Positions 47,162 through 56,827 of a stretch of 64,000 nt of DNA are shown piece by piece (the first letter of the stretch is position 1; the number at the start of each line of letters is the position of its first letter). Origin of the DNA: Haliclona indistincta (lineage: Eukaryota; Porifera; Demospongiae; Haplosclerida; Chalinidae); NCBI GenBank assembly GCA_964017065.1, contig OZ024784.1:11203152-11267151 (forward strand), given 5' to 3'. Position numbers and translations under genes: made by a program. The notes under the pieces were generated by a model. That model was not told where the DNA came from and ran no database searches. It saw only the letters and a program-made list of their open reading frames with translations.

Positions 47162-47215
47162 GGGGAGTGTGGGGTTGGGCGTTGACGCCGATTGAGACGT
47201 CAATACACACTCCCC
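47162..47215. repeat. Two-tier hairpin GGGGAGTGTG / CACACTCCCC
   Basis: A perfect 10-base outer stem (47162-47171 with 47206-47215) encloses a perfect 6-base inner stem TTGACG/CGTCAA (47182-47187 with 47198-47203). First member of a hairpin-dense block running to about 47580. Confidence 0.9.
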
Positions 47216-47270
47216 TTCAGTGGTCATAGCAGGGTCTGTTTAGAGTTGATTGTTCGATCTGTGGAGGTAG

Positions 47271-47354
47271 GAGTTCTAACTCGCAACACGTACGACGGTA
47301 CGTTCTGTGGAGGTACGACGGTACGTCGTGTTGCAAGAGTTCTAACTCGCAATT
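47271..47354. repeat. Palindrome flanked by direct repeat GAGTTCTAACTCGCAA
   Basis: The 16-base direct repeat GAGTTCTAACTCGCAA occurs at both borders and is itself hairpin-forming (GAGTT/AACTC). Between the copies, GCAACACGTACGACGGTACG and an approximately inverse GTACGACGGTACGTCGTGTTGC form an extended stem. Confidence 0.85.
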
Positions 47355-47419
47355 AAGATGTCGACCCTGTCTGGTAGGTGGAGTTATAGTGTGGTGGGTA
47401 ATCTACTGCGTGTTTGGCC

Positions 47420-47558
47420 CCTGCACACGTGCAGGTCGACCTACAGTTGTAGGTCGTATGTGTTTATGGGCCCCTGCTTGCAGGGAGACCAACCTACTAG
47501 GTGTGGTCATTATGGGACCCTGCATCTTGCAGGGCCGACCCACCCGGGCGGGTGGGTC
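47420..47558. repeat. Three tandem double-hairpin units with covarying stems
   Basis: Unit 1: CCTGCA-CACG-TGCAGG (47420-47435) then GACCTACA-GT-TGTAGGTC (47438-47455). Unit 2: CCCTGC-TT-GCAGGG (47472-47485) then GACCA/ACCT-ACT-AGGT/TGGTC with one bulged G (47487-47508). Unit 3: CCCTGCA-TCT-TGCAGGG (47518-47534) then GACCCACCC-GGGC-GGGTGGGTC (47537-47558). Each unit is a CCTGC hairpin, one or two bases, then a GACC hairpin, at spacings of 52 and 46. The second stems differ in sequence yet pair in all three. Confidence 0.9.
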
Positions 47559-47769
47559 GTATACAGGGAGTGTCCCTTGCGGTTTTACCAACCCCCTCCT
47601 TCCATGTTGATGGTTTCGGAGGATAACAAATACAGCAGGCGCGAGGTAAGCCACGTAGGTTATTAACTTATACTTAAATAATATCAATGTACTTCGGATA
47701 CTTAGGGTAGGACCATAGTTTAATTTGTGAAAATTGATTTAATGCTTGTAATTAGTAGTAGGTCTTTTG
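47559..47769. other. Sequence after the hairpin array
   Basis: A short hairpin AGGGAGTGTCCCT lies at 47565-47577. Otherwise nothing was recognised. Confidence 0.4.
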
Positions 47770-48093
47770 TTATTAGCGTGCTATTAGTGTTAGCGAGATG
47801 TGTTGCTTTTTAATAGAAATAGCAGAATTGCCTTCATAGCTGTGATAAGGTCTTGAAACATGTTGTATTACAGCAATCACATGAAAAAGATGCTATCAAT
47901 CATGTCTCACCCGATTGGTTTTTGCATTTTTAATCACAGTGACTTTACAATAACTAAAATGTTGGTCTAATTATAGTTATTAATAGTAAAGTTCAGTCTG
48001 GTAATATTAGTTATAGTTTGTTATTGTTAACAATAATGATTTGACCCTTACTAAAATAGGTGTTAGTTTTAGTTATTGTTAACATTTACAACA
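47770..48093. mobile_element. Truncated inverted copy of the TAGTGTTGTAAA hAT MITE
   Basis: Reads as the reverse complement of 6101-6430: 'ttattagcgtgctattagtgttag' through 'atcacatgaaaaagatgctatc' to TAACATTTACAACACTA. The far end (equivalent to 6435-6570) is missing. Confidence 0.85.
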
Positions 48094-48266
48094 CTAATTT
48101 TTTGTCTATAGCAACAACTTAGCTAACTTTTCACCGCAGCCCGCCTCTCTATACATCTTTTCGGTGCGAATCACACGTCACTAGGTGCGATGCGGCAAGT
48201 AGGCGTTTTCGCACCGTGGCGTGTAAGTTACACCCCTTGGAGAGAGCGTGTACGGGTTAGCGGGAC

Positions 48267-48458
48267 ATGAGTTCCTACTTCCAAGGCCTAGATAGAGCCA
48301 CCAAAGACAGATATCCGCAAAAACTTGAGCTAGCTGGCTTGGGTTTACAGGACGATCCTATTTGGACGCAAGACATGCTTGTGCTTGGTTCTGTTCTAGT
48401 GAATGCAAACGACAGCATTGTCAATAAGAAATCATTCCTTGTTTGTACAATTACGTGA
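48267..48458 (+). CDS. Uncharacterised ORF inside the THAP element
   Basis: 63 codons starting MSSYFQGLDRATKDRYPQKL and continuing ELAGLGLQDDPIWTQ. The composition looks protein-like and may be an exon of the element's own gene, but I cannot name a family with confidence. It lies 25 bases inside the left TIR. Confidence 0.3.
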   Translation: MSSYFQGLDRATKDRYPQKLELAGLGLQDDPIWTQDMLVLGSVLVNANDSIVNKKSFLVCTIT

Positions 48459-49291
48459 TTTTTTTTGTTAACTTGTTGACTTTACTGTCAATTATTAATA
48501 AGCAAAGTCGATCTTACAAGGGAACAACTGAAGGACAAGAGCTGCACACACAGTTAAAATTCTATCTATGTTTGCACAATCTTGAGAATCATGCTTGTGC
48601 TTGGTGGGAGACTATTTGTTTTTAGGAGACTTATCACTCGCTCGACATGTATACGGACTTCTGAGAGCTTTCTGGACACTTCCACTTCGTGCAAACTTAG
48701 TTGCTGCTTCCCTCCCATAAACTAGGTGTCTGCACTGTAGTCAGGCACTATGGACACCAAGATCATCGGCATTATCAAATCCTCTGTCAGCTAACTAAAG
48801 ATTGAATCACCTTTGTTCAGGAACTCGCTGTGATGAGTGATGTGTTTACTGTTTATCAGAATTTCGCTAAGACATTCAGGACATATTCAAACAACTTCAA
48901 TGATACAAGTCCTGCAGTGTACAATTTTGTTGCTTTGTCCTTTTCTTGTACAATTGTAACAACAGAATATTTTTGAGGGATTAAACTGGTCATTGTAGAT
49001 GTTGGATTGGACATTACTTAGCCTGTCGTCATCTAATTCAACCGCTTCATTTTGCCCTTCGGCCTCTTTATCACTTTGCCAAAGCCACTCTCCTGTTCTC
49101 CATCACTTTGCCTGTTACCAGCCAATTCAATCTCTCTGTCCACCTTTAAACTTCTTCATTACTCTGCCCACCTTTGGCTTTCTTTTTCTTGTGAACCTGG
49201 ATACAATCAGTAGCTCTTCACATTATTTTTTGGTGTCTTTCTTCTCTTTCTTGAATTTGAGTGTGAGACATCTGTACCTGATCCACTACTG

Positions 49292-49578
49292 CAAGGGGTG
49301 GTCACTCCAATTGGTCCAGTACTGAACATCTGCGACCGCGGACAAGAATTTTGACCGGCCAAAATCGGGCATTGACCATTGACCGCACCGATTTTACCAC
49401 TTTGACTAGTGGTAACGAGTAAGCCCCTGGTAATTAGCTAGCTTGGGCACGTCTTGAGCATTGACTAGAGCGGGTCCAGCGAGCCTTGACCGCTTGATCA
49501 TTCCTTTATTTCTGTCTTGACCATTTTGACCGCTGTCGCAGATGTGAGTACAGGAACAATTGGAGTGACAACCCCTTG
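49292..49578. mobile_element. MITE, CAAGGGG TIRs, 5-bp TSD TACTG
   Basis: Terminal repeats of about 45 bases (CAAGGGGTGGTCACTCCAAT ... ATTGGAGTGACAACCCCTTG) with TACTG at 49287-49291 and 49579-49583. The interior repeats the word TTGACC many times. Non-coding. Confidence 0.9.
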
Positions 49579-49680
49579 TACTGGCTGCGTTGAAGTTGTA
49601 TTAAAATAATACAAACAGAGTTGGTACACAGTCAACGTGGCCTGCTCTGTTAGCAGGCTTGTCTATTATAGTAATTATAG

Positions 49681-49893
49681 TCATAAAATCATGTCATACG
49701 CAACAATCTGACATAATAAACCTGTAACAAAGTGTCTACCACACAGTCTAGTGTATTTGAATGGAGTCCAGTTAGCTCTTCTCATGGTATGGATCCATTT
49801 TTGTCTCGGAAAAGCGGGAAAACGATAAAATACGATGCCTGCTGGCCGACCAAGGCGATTAGAGCAACCATAGGCACAACAGCTAGTAACCAT
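49681..49893 (-). CDS. THAP zinc-finger exon
   Basis: The 70-codon ORF starts MVTSCCAYGCSNRLGRPAGI, then FYRFPAFPRQKWIHTMRRAN and KYTRLCGRHF: the C2CH pattern of THAP domains (Cys-x3-Cys near the start, conserved Trp, then Cys-x2-His). THAP fingers bind DNA and are found in P-element-type transposases and host regulators. It is N-terminal and lies within a TIR-bounded block, so I infer a transposon protein; no downstream exon was identified on the minus strand. Confidence 0.85.
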   Translation of the reverse strand: MVTSCCAYGCSNRLGRPAGIVFYRFPAFPRQKWIHTMRRANWTPFKYTRLCGRHFVTGLLCQIVAYDMIL

Positions 49894-50123
49894 CGTCTCT
49901 GCCTAAATCACTGCAATGAACACGCTTCTAACCAAGGGGTGTAACTCGCACGTTGAAATGGCACGCCTACCGTGCCCGCCGCTTACGTGTGATTCGCACC
50001 GAAAAGATGTATATAGGGGTCACGGGCTTATAATTATCTCTCGGCAAAGATATTTCAGTAACATTCTTGGACGGGCCAGCATGCTGCCCACACTGAAGAG
50101 CTCGTGGCGGGCTGCGGTGAAAA

Positions 50124-51090
50124 CAGCACAAGATCATAGTAGAATCCACGCCTGGAAATTTGAGAGCAGTTGTATCTTCACTGCCGAGTTACAGCATGGC
50201 ATCTTCTGACTGGTATCCATAGTTGAATTCTTTGGCATGGACAGCATGCTTTTTACGCGCCATTTTAGCTTGCTCATTGTTAAAATAAAAGAGCAGACGT
50301 TTACGTATTACTATTCCTTAATGGAAGCTGACCGTGGCCTGTGGGAGGTTGTGGTTTGGCTAGTAGGTCTTCTAGATCGCCTTCACCAGCTGCGTGGCTT
50401 GGGCTATGTGTCTCGGTTTTGCATATCACCTGAAGACCGCTACTTTTACAGTGCTTCCTGCTTAGAGAGTCCACTTTTGATATTTTTACATATTATGCTG
50501 TAAAAATTTTTTCAAAGGTAATACAATCCTCAAATCAGGACTGAAGTAAGGTATAACATTGTAGATTATGTGCATCAAATATGACAGCTCACAACCAACT
50601 ATTGCAAAAGTTATCAACTATTAATTGTAAGTCACTGGCTAAGCTCAGTAGCTGAAGTTTTTAGGCTTGGAAATGGCTATTTGGCTGAGTTAAGAAAATT
50701 CACTTTACAAACAGCTCACAGAATGGCTCATCTTTCACTACAGCAAGTTTGCAAGCTCAACTTCCTTGCACAACGTTGTACGGTTCAGAAATGCACCAAA
50801 AACGTGTGTTTTGGGAGTCACTGAAGTTTTTAGGCTTGCATTTGCGCATTTTTGCGAGTTAAGAACACAGATTTGTGCAATGGATAGCCAGATACCTGAA
50901 CTTTTTACTTGCGTTGGAATTATAAGTGTAGCTTAAACCATGCGCGCACACGATCGTCGAGAAAGTGCAGTTCTGCATTTCTTCGTCGCGTTAATGAGAT
51001 TCATCTAGTGAAAGTAGTTTATCGATGACTCGTTTCCGCTCGCGCGGGGCCGCTCTTGTTGACCGGTGACAAGATGGCTGCTGATCGACA
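50124..51090. other. No recognised gene
   Basis: The 88-codon ORF at 50237 has no recognised domain. Repeated words 'gaagtttttaggctt' occur at 50655 and 50826. Nothing else seen. Confidence 0.4.
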
Positions 51091-51195
51091 GCCCTAGTTT
51101 TGCTTCGTTCTCGATCAGTTGCAGTTTTACCGGATAAAAAGTCGATCATTTCGTTAAACAATTGCAACTGATGAAGAACGAAGCAAAACTAGGGC
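51091..51195. repeat. Perfect-armed hairpin, about 40-bp arms
   Basis: CAGCCCTAGTTTTGCTTCGT at 51091 and its inverse ACGAAGCAAAACTAGGGCTG at 51176 form the outer stem, which continues inward through GATCAGTTGCA / TGCAACTGATG. The word 'tttgcttcgttct' is repeated again just after. Confidence 0.88.
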
Positions 51196-51539
51196 TGTTT
51201 TGCTTCGTTCTTACAAGTTTATTAGATGTGACAATAAGTAATAGTATGTATTAGCCATTCTAAACAGTTTTGGACTTTGGGTTTATAAAAATAGTGCAAA
51301 CAGTGAAGTGACATGCATAAACATGAAGTCATTCCTCCAACAAACTTGACAAAATCATAGTTAAAACTGTACTTGTACTTGTATTTAAGTACAAATCTTA
51401 GTACTTGTACTTGTATTTAAGTCCCAAGGCTATGTACACTCGTACTTCAGTATTACTTTTCTGAAAGTACTTGTACTTTACTTAAATACTTTCAAAAGTA
51501 CTTCGCCCCAACCCTGAGATTTAGGCGGTCAGTACTTTT

Positions 51540-52783
51540 GAACAAGAAATTAAAAAGATTTCTATCGAAATCAAAAGGATGTAGGGTTGTGAAATCTACC
51601 ACTGGTCCACAATGTAAACTAACAAGGAACAAGCATGGAATGGTAACACGATTGACTTGCTAACAGACCATAGACCCCTACATCAGTGGCTGCTGTTGTT
51701 GGTTATAGCTAGTTCAGCTAGTTGCTGTTGACTGACATCTAACGTGCATTCAGCTTGTGACAAAATATTGATCTTATGTACAGCCACTGATGTAGGGATC
51801 TATGGTCTGTTAGCAAGTCAATCGTGTTACCATTCCATGCTTGTTCCTTGTTAGTTTACATTGTGGACCAGTGGTAGATTTCACAACCCTACATCCTTTT
51901 GATTTCGATAGAAATCTTTTTAATTTCTTGTTTGTGTCCTTTTTTCTTTTTCAGCGAAATGCAGTTCAATATCATGCACGTACTGAGCTGTTTTTGTTTC
52001 CACCATTGGTTTAGTTTTCCTGTTGTTGGTGGCTTTTCTTTATTATTAAGAATTTTAAAATTGTAGCTAATAATAATTGTTGTGCTGTACATATCAGCTC
52101 GCCTACACATGCATGCAGTAGATACGAGCCCCGCCCACAATTGTTTGTAGACATGTACGGCGGTTGTAATTATCTGGCAAGCGCAGAATGGTGATCCTAT
52201 ACGAGCTTACCGTTCTTCGAAGACTCCAGACAAATACATGTACATGTATGTGTTCTCCGGGATCCATAAGGCGCGCGGCGATACTCAAGCTAGTGCTTGG
52301 TCACGTGCGCTAACCACTGCTTGGTCACGTGCGTATTGCGCAATCACATCAATGGCGTCTAACACTTAGCTGACAATGGATCACGATCAAGAAATCACGG
52401 AATTTATATCGACGTTTCGCTAAAATCTGAGTTCAAAAGGCACCTGCCAGGAGAATTTCATGACTGTTCATGGGTGTTTTGGTCTCGGCATTGCTCGCGT
52501 AAAGGCGCTAGGCGCGCTGAAGAAAGAAAGAAGAAAGAAGAAAACTAAGATGACGAAACACGATTTTCACCGTTTCCAGGTTCGTCGCTTTAGTAACAAC
52601 TTCGAACAATCTCCTTGCTACTGTAAGATGGGGCAACGCCAGAGAGCAGATTTATGTGTCTTTTGACGTATACAATTCATGACCAGGCGAAATATCAGCG
52701 TTTGAACGCTAATACATTGTATGTAGCCGCCATCTTGTTTTCTCGTTCAACCCTACATAGGGAGGCACTACCGTGCCTCCCTA
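51540..52783. mobile_element. HPF1 copy 9
   Basis: Palindrome arms about 51545-51690 and 51783-51925, then the body (cacatgcatgcagta-gatacgagccccg, GCACGTGACC, CTTTCTT tract, GTAGCCGCCATCTTG). It ends at the perfect hairpin TAGGGAGGCAC-TACC-GTGCCTCCCTA (52758-52783). The body at 52127 shows the uninterrupted target of the TA element found in copy 5. Confidence 0.9.
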
Positions 52784-52917
52784 ATATCATTATGCAGTTG
52801 CACACAATATTGTGAATATCATTTCGCGCTTTGTACATGTAGCATGCTGTACTTCGTGTACGTGCTGGGAAAGCACAAAACAGTATAAAACTTGAGCATG
52901 AAGCATTGGAGTACATT

Positions 52918-54794
52918 ATCATTGCCGATCGGCAATGATATGTAGGGATGACCTCGAACTAAGATGGCGGCTACTCATGTGTGAAAATGAGTTTTCGCAC
53001 ATATCTCCACTGTTATACATTTCTACTGCATTTTCACTATCTCTAAGGGAATCTGAAGTGCGAGCGCTTGTAGGAAGTCTATGAAAGTCGCCGGGACTGC
53101 TTGCTTGTCGACGAAAATCAAGATGACGACTCTCAGGGAGGCCGTTGAAGATCTTCGTTGTTGTAGCGTTTCTCGAGATTCCAGACATCTAGGATTGATC
53201 AGGCGATTGTTCTGAGCTTGGAAATACCTTTGGCGAAGCGAGTAGACGTTTCTAAAGTGGTAAACAAAAATCGCCGCCCACGCGTATTGTTCATCTTCTT
53301 CTTCTTTCTTCTTCTTTCTTCTTTCAGTAAGCCTAGCGCTGTCCTGAGTGAACGAATCACTACCAAACCTGCACAATTGCACGTGTATACATCTGGAATA
53401 GTGCACTTACTTCTTAGATAGGCATTAAACACTACCAGAAGCGAGTAATCCATGAAAAACATGGTTTTTGGGCCGTTTTGGACTGAAGACGCCATTAAAT
53501 ATTTAACCCTCTTGACGCTCGTATCATTAACTCCGCCCACATCAGTTTTGTAGCTATCTCGATCGATACTGCGTTTTGTCTCTGCTCTGGACGCTTCAGC
53601 GCGCAAGCCAGAGGTATGAAATTTGTCTAGAGCAGTACTATACCCTAAGTAACACTGATCTGTTCGTTAAAGCTTCAGATGGCGGGTTAAAACTGACATA
53701 CCCAGACGTGAACAAGTATTCTAAGTTACCGGCAGCAAGATTCTACGCACAGTAAGGTTCCTACACCACGCAGATAAGTTGTAAAGGACTAGAAGCCTCT
53801 GTGAGTGTGATATTGACATCAACAAGGTTCTACTAGGCGTGCTCGCTCGTACTATTGGGCTTGCAGCATCATGAGTTGTCAGTATATTAGTCTCTTCCTT
53901 CATCCATTACTGTACTAACAAGTATCATGTTGTCAAATCATACCTGGACTTGATATTTTGCTGTCTGCGTCCTTAACCTCTTTACTATTTTAAACCTTTC
54001 AATGAATGATTGGTAATAATTATTAAACATTATTTTAAACTACACTCCTTACTCTCCAGACCCTAGCTGTGCACGTTCACATCTGCTAGACTAGTAACTG
54101 CTGCTCACAGAGTTGTCAAAATGAAATAACATCTAACATAGAATACAAATAATAAGTTCAAACTGATAGTGATCAAAAAAGTAACAGGAACAAGTAAAGT
54201 AAAAAAGCTTTAATAAAAAAACTGGAAAGTGTAGGGATGACTCTTAAAAAAGGAAAGGAACAAGATGGGATGATGCTTGCAAAAGTAAAGGAACAAGATG
54301 GAATAATGCTAAGCTTGCAAATGTAAAAGTCCCAAGTATCCCTACATCAGCGGCTTGAAGGAGGACGCAGTCCGATGGAGTAATTGACGGTTGTACATTT
54401 TGTAAATAACTAGAGGTATATGTGTTTAGGAGGACGCAGTCCGATCAAGTAGTTGACAGTTGTAAATAACTAGATGTATCTGTGTTTGGAGGACGCAGTC
54501 CGATGAAGTAATTGATGGTTGTAAATAACTAGAGGTATCTGTGTTTAGGAGGACGCAGTCCGATGAAGTAATCGACAATTGTAAAGGTATAGGAAGAGGA
54601 TTCCGTATTTGTCAGTTGCGTCGCAGCAAGCCGCTGATGTAGGGATACTTGGGACTTTTACATTTGCAAGCTTAGCATTATTCCATCTTGTTCCTTTACT
54701 TTTGCAAGCATCATCCCATCTTGTTCCTTTCCTTTTTTAAGAGTCATCCCTACACTTTCCAGTTTTTTTATTAAAGCTTTTTTACTTTACTTTA
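52918..54794. mobile_element. HPF2 hairpin-plus-palindrome element (sister family)
   Basis: Starts with the perfect 22-base palindrome made of ATCATTGCCG and ATCGGCAATGAT (52918-52939). It continues TGTAGGGATGAC and AAGATGGCGGCTAC (52962), has a CTTCTTCTTTCTT tract and AAGCCTAGCGCTGTCC. It ends in a palindrome with arms about 54192-54356 and 54628-54794 carrying CCCTACATCAGCGGCTT. The same parts occur in the same order as in HPF1 with different sequence between them. Non-coding. Confidence 0.75.
54358..54600 (+). repeat. Tandem repeat of about 60 bp, four copies, in the HPF2 palindrome loop
   Basis: The unit 'ggaggacgcagtccgatgaa...ttgtaaataactagaggtat...tgtgttta' is repeated four times with small differences. 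Each unit carries GGACGCAGTCC, a small near-palindrome. Confidence 0.9.
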
Positions 54795-55523
54795 TATAGC
54801 GCCAAGATCGTCACCTAAAATGGACATGTGGCCAACACTGTAATGGAGAGTTCTTTCGAATTGCGTACTTAACAGCCAAGATAAGTAACGTAAGTACTGT
54901 TTGTCGCTGCTGTATTGCCAAAAGCTCTCTGTTACTGGATTCCTCGTGTCGAGATAGTCACAGAAACGTGGCTTCAGCAACTTTGCATGCTCTGCTAAAA
55001 AGTTTTTCAGACGAGTAGGCGTGGTTTTTGTCGCACCTCTGGCGGTCCTTCTCAGTAAGCTGTCTCGCTAAAACTTGGTATACAAGCACTACTTTCAGTC
55101 GTGTTGTTATGCAGCTAGTGACGCATTCGTAGCTGCTTTAGATCTAGAAATCTGGCCCATAGAAACGGCACCGCCTAATGAATATTAATAATGACTGAGC
55201 ACCCTTAAAGCAAGCATCACCCCTACACCTTGTTAGTTTCTGGTTTTTGCTTTTGGCGACCCCACATTACACAAGTGAGTGTTAGCTCAGGTTTCACTAT
55301 ACTGGATTTTCTTGATCCTAAACAGTTAGCTTGCGCATGCCTGGGCGTGTAAAAGAACACGTGCTCACGTCTGTAGATCATGTGTGCACGTATAAGATGT
55401 CAATTGTCGTCAATCCTGGCTGGGGCAAACAAACATCGCAACAAACAATTACTTACTTGTTTGTTGCGAAGTTTTTTCTCAAAATATGTGCATAAATTAC
55501 ACTGGTCACTCACTTAAAATTAA

Positions 55524-56124
55524 CCCTTTAAGCCATAATGATGCGCCTTTTGGGGTCATAATTGACTCCACCTACTCTAAACGTCATAAATAGTGAAAAG
55601 TTCTCTAGAAAGGTCAAATCAAGTTCAATTGCAAAAGATGACTTTACCTGAAAAAATCACTGTTTTTTGGCACGTCCTCTCCACTAAAACGTATAGCATG
55701 GGGGAAATTTTAAAGGGGGTGTCCCCCGTTAACTCAGGGTTCGAAGGGGCAGAGCCCCTCGCCACTTTCGGCATTTTTAAGGCTTCAAGATGCCCGAAAA
55801 ACATACTTGGGCATAAAATAATTATGGTCTATACTGTGCTGTTTGCTCACCTGGACACCACCAGGTTTTTGTATCAGTCACCAGGGCTAAACAAAGACCA
55901 AAATTAGCTGAAAAATGATGAGGTCGTAGCACTTAAGTGGCTTCAGTTCTGATGTGGGACTGGCCTACTCAGAGTTTGGTACATGGTCGTAAACTTTGAC
56001 ATGCCAGGAAAAAACTGTCCTAGTTTGGAACAGCTAGCGTACTGCATGTTGTAGAAAATCGCAAGAGAAACTGTCAGTTTAGAGCAAGTCAAATTTTAGT
56101 CAAAATAATTCAGTAACTAAAGGG
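55524..56124. mobile_element. piggyBac-like MITE (PB-1), copy 2
   Basis: TTAA-CCCTTTAAGCCATAATGATG ... ACTAAAGGG-TTAA (TTAA at 55520-55523 and 56125-56128). Shares the TIR, the 'gatgcgcctttt' subterminal word and the 'tcgtagcacttaagtggctt'-like interior with the copy in the gypsy LTR. It ends 43 bases from the plakin exon at 56168. Confidence 0.9.
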
Positions 56125-56167
56125 TTAATGGGCTACAATAATACAACAAAGCACAAGACATCTTAAC

Positions 56168-56340
56168 CTCATGTTCAGCCAATTGTTTTTCTAGAGCTTC
56201 CAGATCATCACTAATAGGAGTGGCTTCCGCAGTAGCTATTTCATTGTCAGCTTCCACTACCCAAGCCATCAACACATCTACCATGTTTTGAAGACCCTTA
56301 AGTTCAAGCAGCTCAGATGCAAGTGCCTCACTGAGAGCAC
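56168..56340 (-). CDS. Plakin spectrin-repeat exon
   Basis: The exon is 173 nt, entered after CCTTTTTAG and left at CATGAG|GTTAAG. The first two bases complete a Ser codon begun in the exon at 60476, and it ends in phase 0. The product starts ALSEALASELLELKGLQNMV, then the conserved WV--EAD of a spectrin-repeat first helix, then PISDDLEALEKQLAEHE, the canonical D-LE-QL-EH end of helix A/start of helix B in plakins. The following exon is about 25 kb away at 31146. Confidence 0.92.
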
Positions 56341-56344
56341 CTAA

Positions 56345-56455
56345 AAAGGATTAAAGTAAAGCAATAAAAGTTACAAAAAAGAAAAGGAACAAGATGGGAT
56401 GCTGGCTTGCAAAAGCAAAATATCCCTACATTAGTGGCTCACACATGTAAATGAC
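56345..56455. repeat. Solo HPF2 palindrome arm
   Basis: The text 'aaaggaacaagatgggatg' and 'atccctacattagtggct' match one arm of the HPF2 palindrome at 54192-54356, with internal deletion. It lies just upstream (in gene direction) of a plakin exon. Confidence 0.75.
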
Positions 56456-56827
56456 CATAGTTGCTAAGGATTGCGATTTACAACCACTGGCCTCTTTTAC
56501 AACATGTTTGAAAGCAGGTCAACCCATTTTAAAACCGACAAGCGAATTATATGCATGATACATGTACGCATGTTCGTACAAGACATTTTGTATGGTATAA
56601 GTGTGTCATGTTGTCGACAAAGCTACCGAACACGAGTGAGATCGTGATGTGTAGCTTACAGCATGTTTACACTGGGGCTTGAAATGGTTTTTGAACCGGT
56701 TTAAACTCTAGTGTAAATGGGCACAAACGGTTCTAAACCACTCTGCTCTGGTCGAAATACAACCTGCTAGCAAGCAAGTCGAAAACCCAATAAAACTGGT
56801 TCTAGAACTTTTCTGCTGCTGGTTTAA

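Larger units (their letters stand above)
48128..50123. mobile_element. THAP-bearing inverted-repeat DNA element, about 2 kb
   Basis: The left block (TTTTCACCGCAGCCCGCC ... atacatcttttcggtgcgaa ... gttacaccccttgg, 48128-48241) is matched in reverse at 49934-50123, where an extra ~75 bases split the right TIR. Between the TIRs lie a THAP exon on the minus strand, a plus-strand ORF and a nested MITE. P-element-like or other THAP-type DNA transposons are the likely class; no catalytic domain was recognised. Confidence 0.65.
34508..51516. mobile_element. Tol2-like hAT terminal pair, 17 kb apart
   Basis: Left end CAGGGTTGGGGCCAAGTAC and right end GTACTTCGCCCCAACCCTG are inverse copies. Both are followed inward by many 'acttgtacttaagtac' words, the subterminal pattern of Tol2-type hAT elements. 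ATTAGGCG precedes the left end; TTTAGGCG follows the right end after three extra bases (AGA), consistent with one mutated 8-base duplication. No hAT transposase was found inside; the interior is filled by the retroelements and DNA elements listed below. Confidence 0.75.
34475..55204. mobile_element. TTAA-C element ends, 20.7 kb apart, interior replaced by nested insertions
   Basis: The left end GGGTGCTCGGTGATTG...AATATTCATTAGGCG after TTAA (34471-34474) and the right end CGCCTAATGAATATTAA...CTGAGCACCC before TTAA (55205-55208) are inverse copies over about 33 bases. The right end shows the uninterrupted TIR continuing past GGCGG, whereas the left is broken exactly there by the hAT end at 34508 and resumes after 51516. 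The spans 34508-51516, 51540-52783 and 52918-54794 are later insertions, so the original element was small. Confidence 0.75.

Noticed and set aside
47358..47687. ORFs of 94-102 codons across the hairpin array, in three frames on both strands
   Set aside because: All frames are open and the apparent protein repeats follow from the tandem hairpin units; pairing explains the sequence better than coding.
48999..49325. 108-codon Ser/Leu/Phe-rich ORF
   Set aside because: Low-complexity, crosses the border of a MITE at 49292, no domain.
54358..54600. CRISPR-like regular spacing of repeats
   Set aside because: Units are contiguous ~60-bp tandem repeats without unique spacers, in an animal genome.
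56660..56823. Possible additional MITE (TTTACACTGGGGC ... AGTGTAAA words)
   Set aside because: Inverted words are present but no matching second end was found on either side of the adjacent TTAA-A element.
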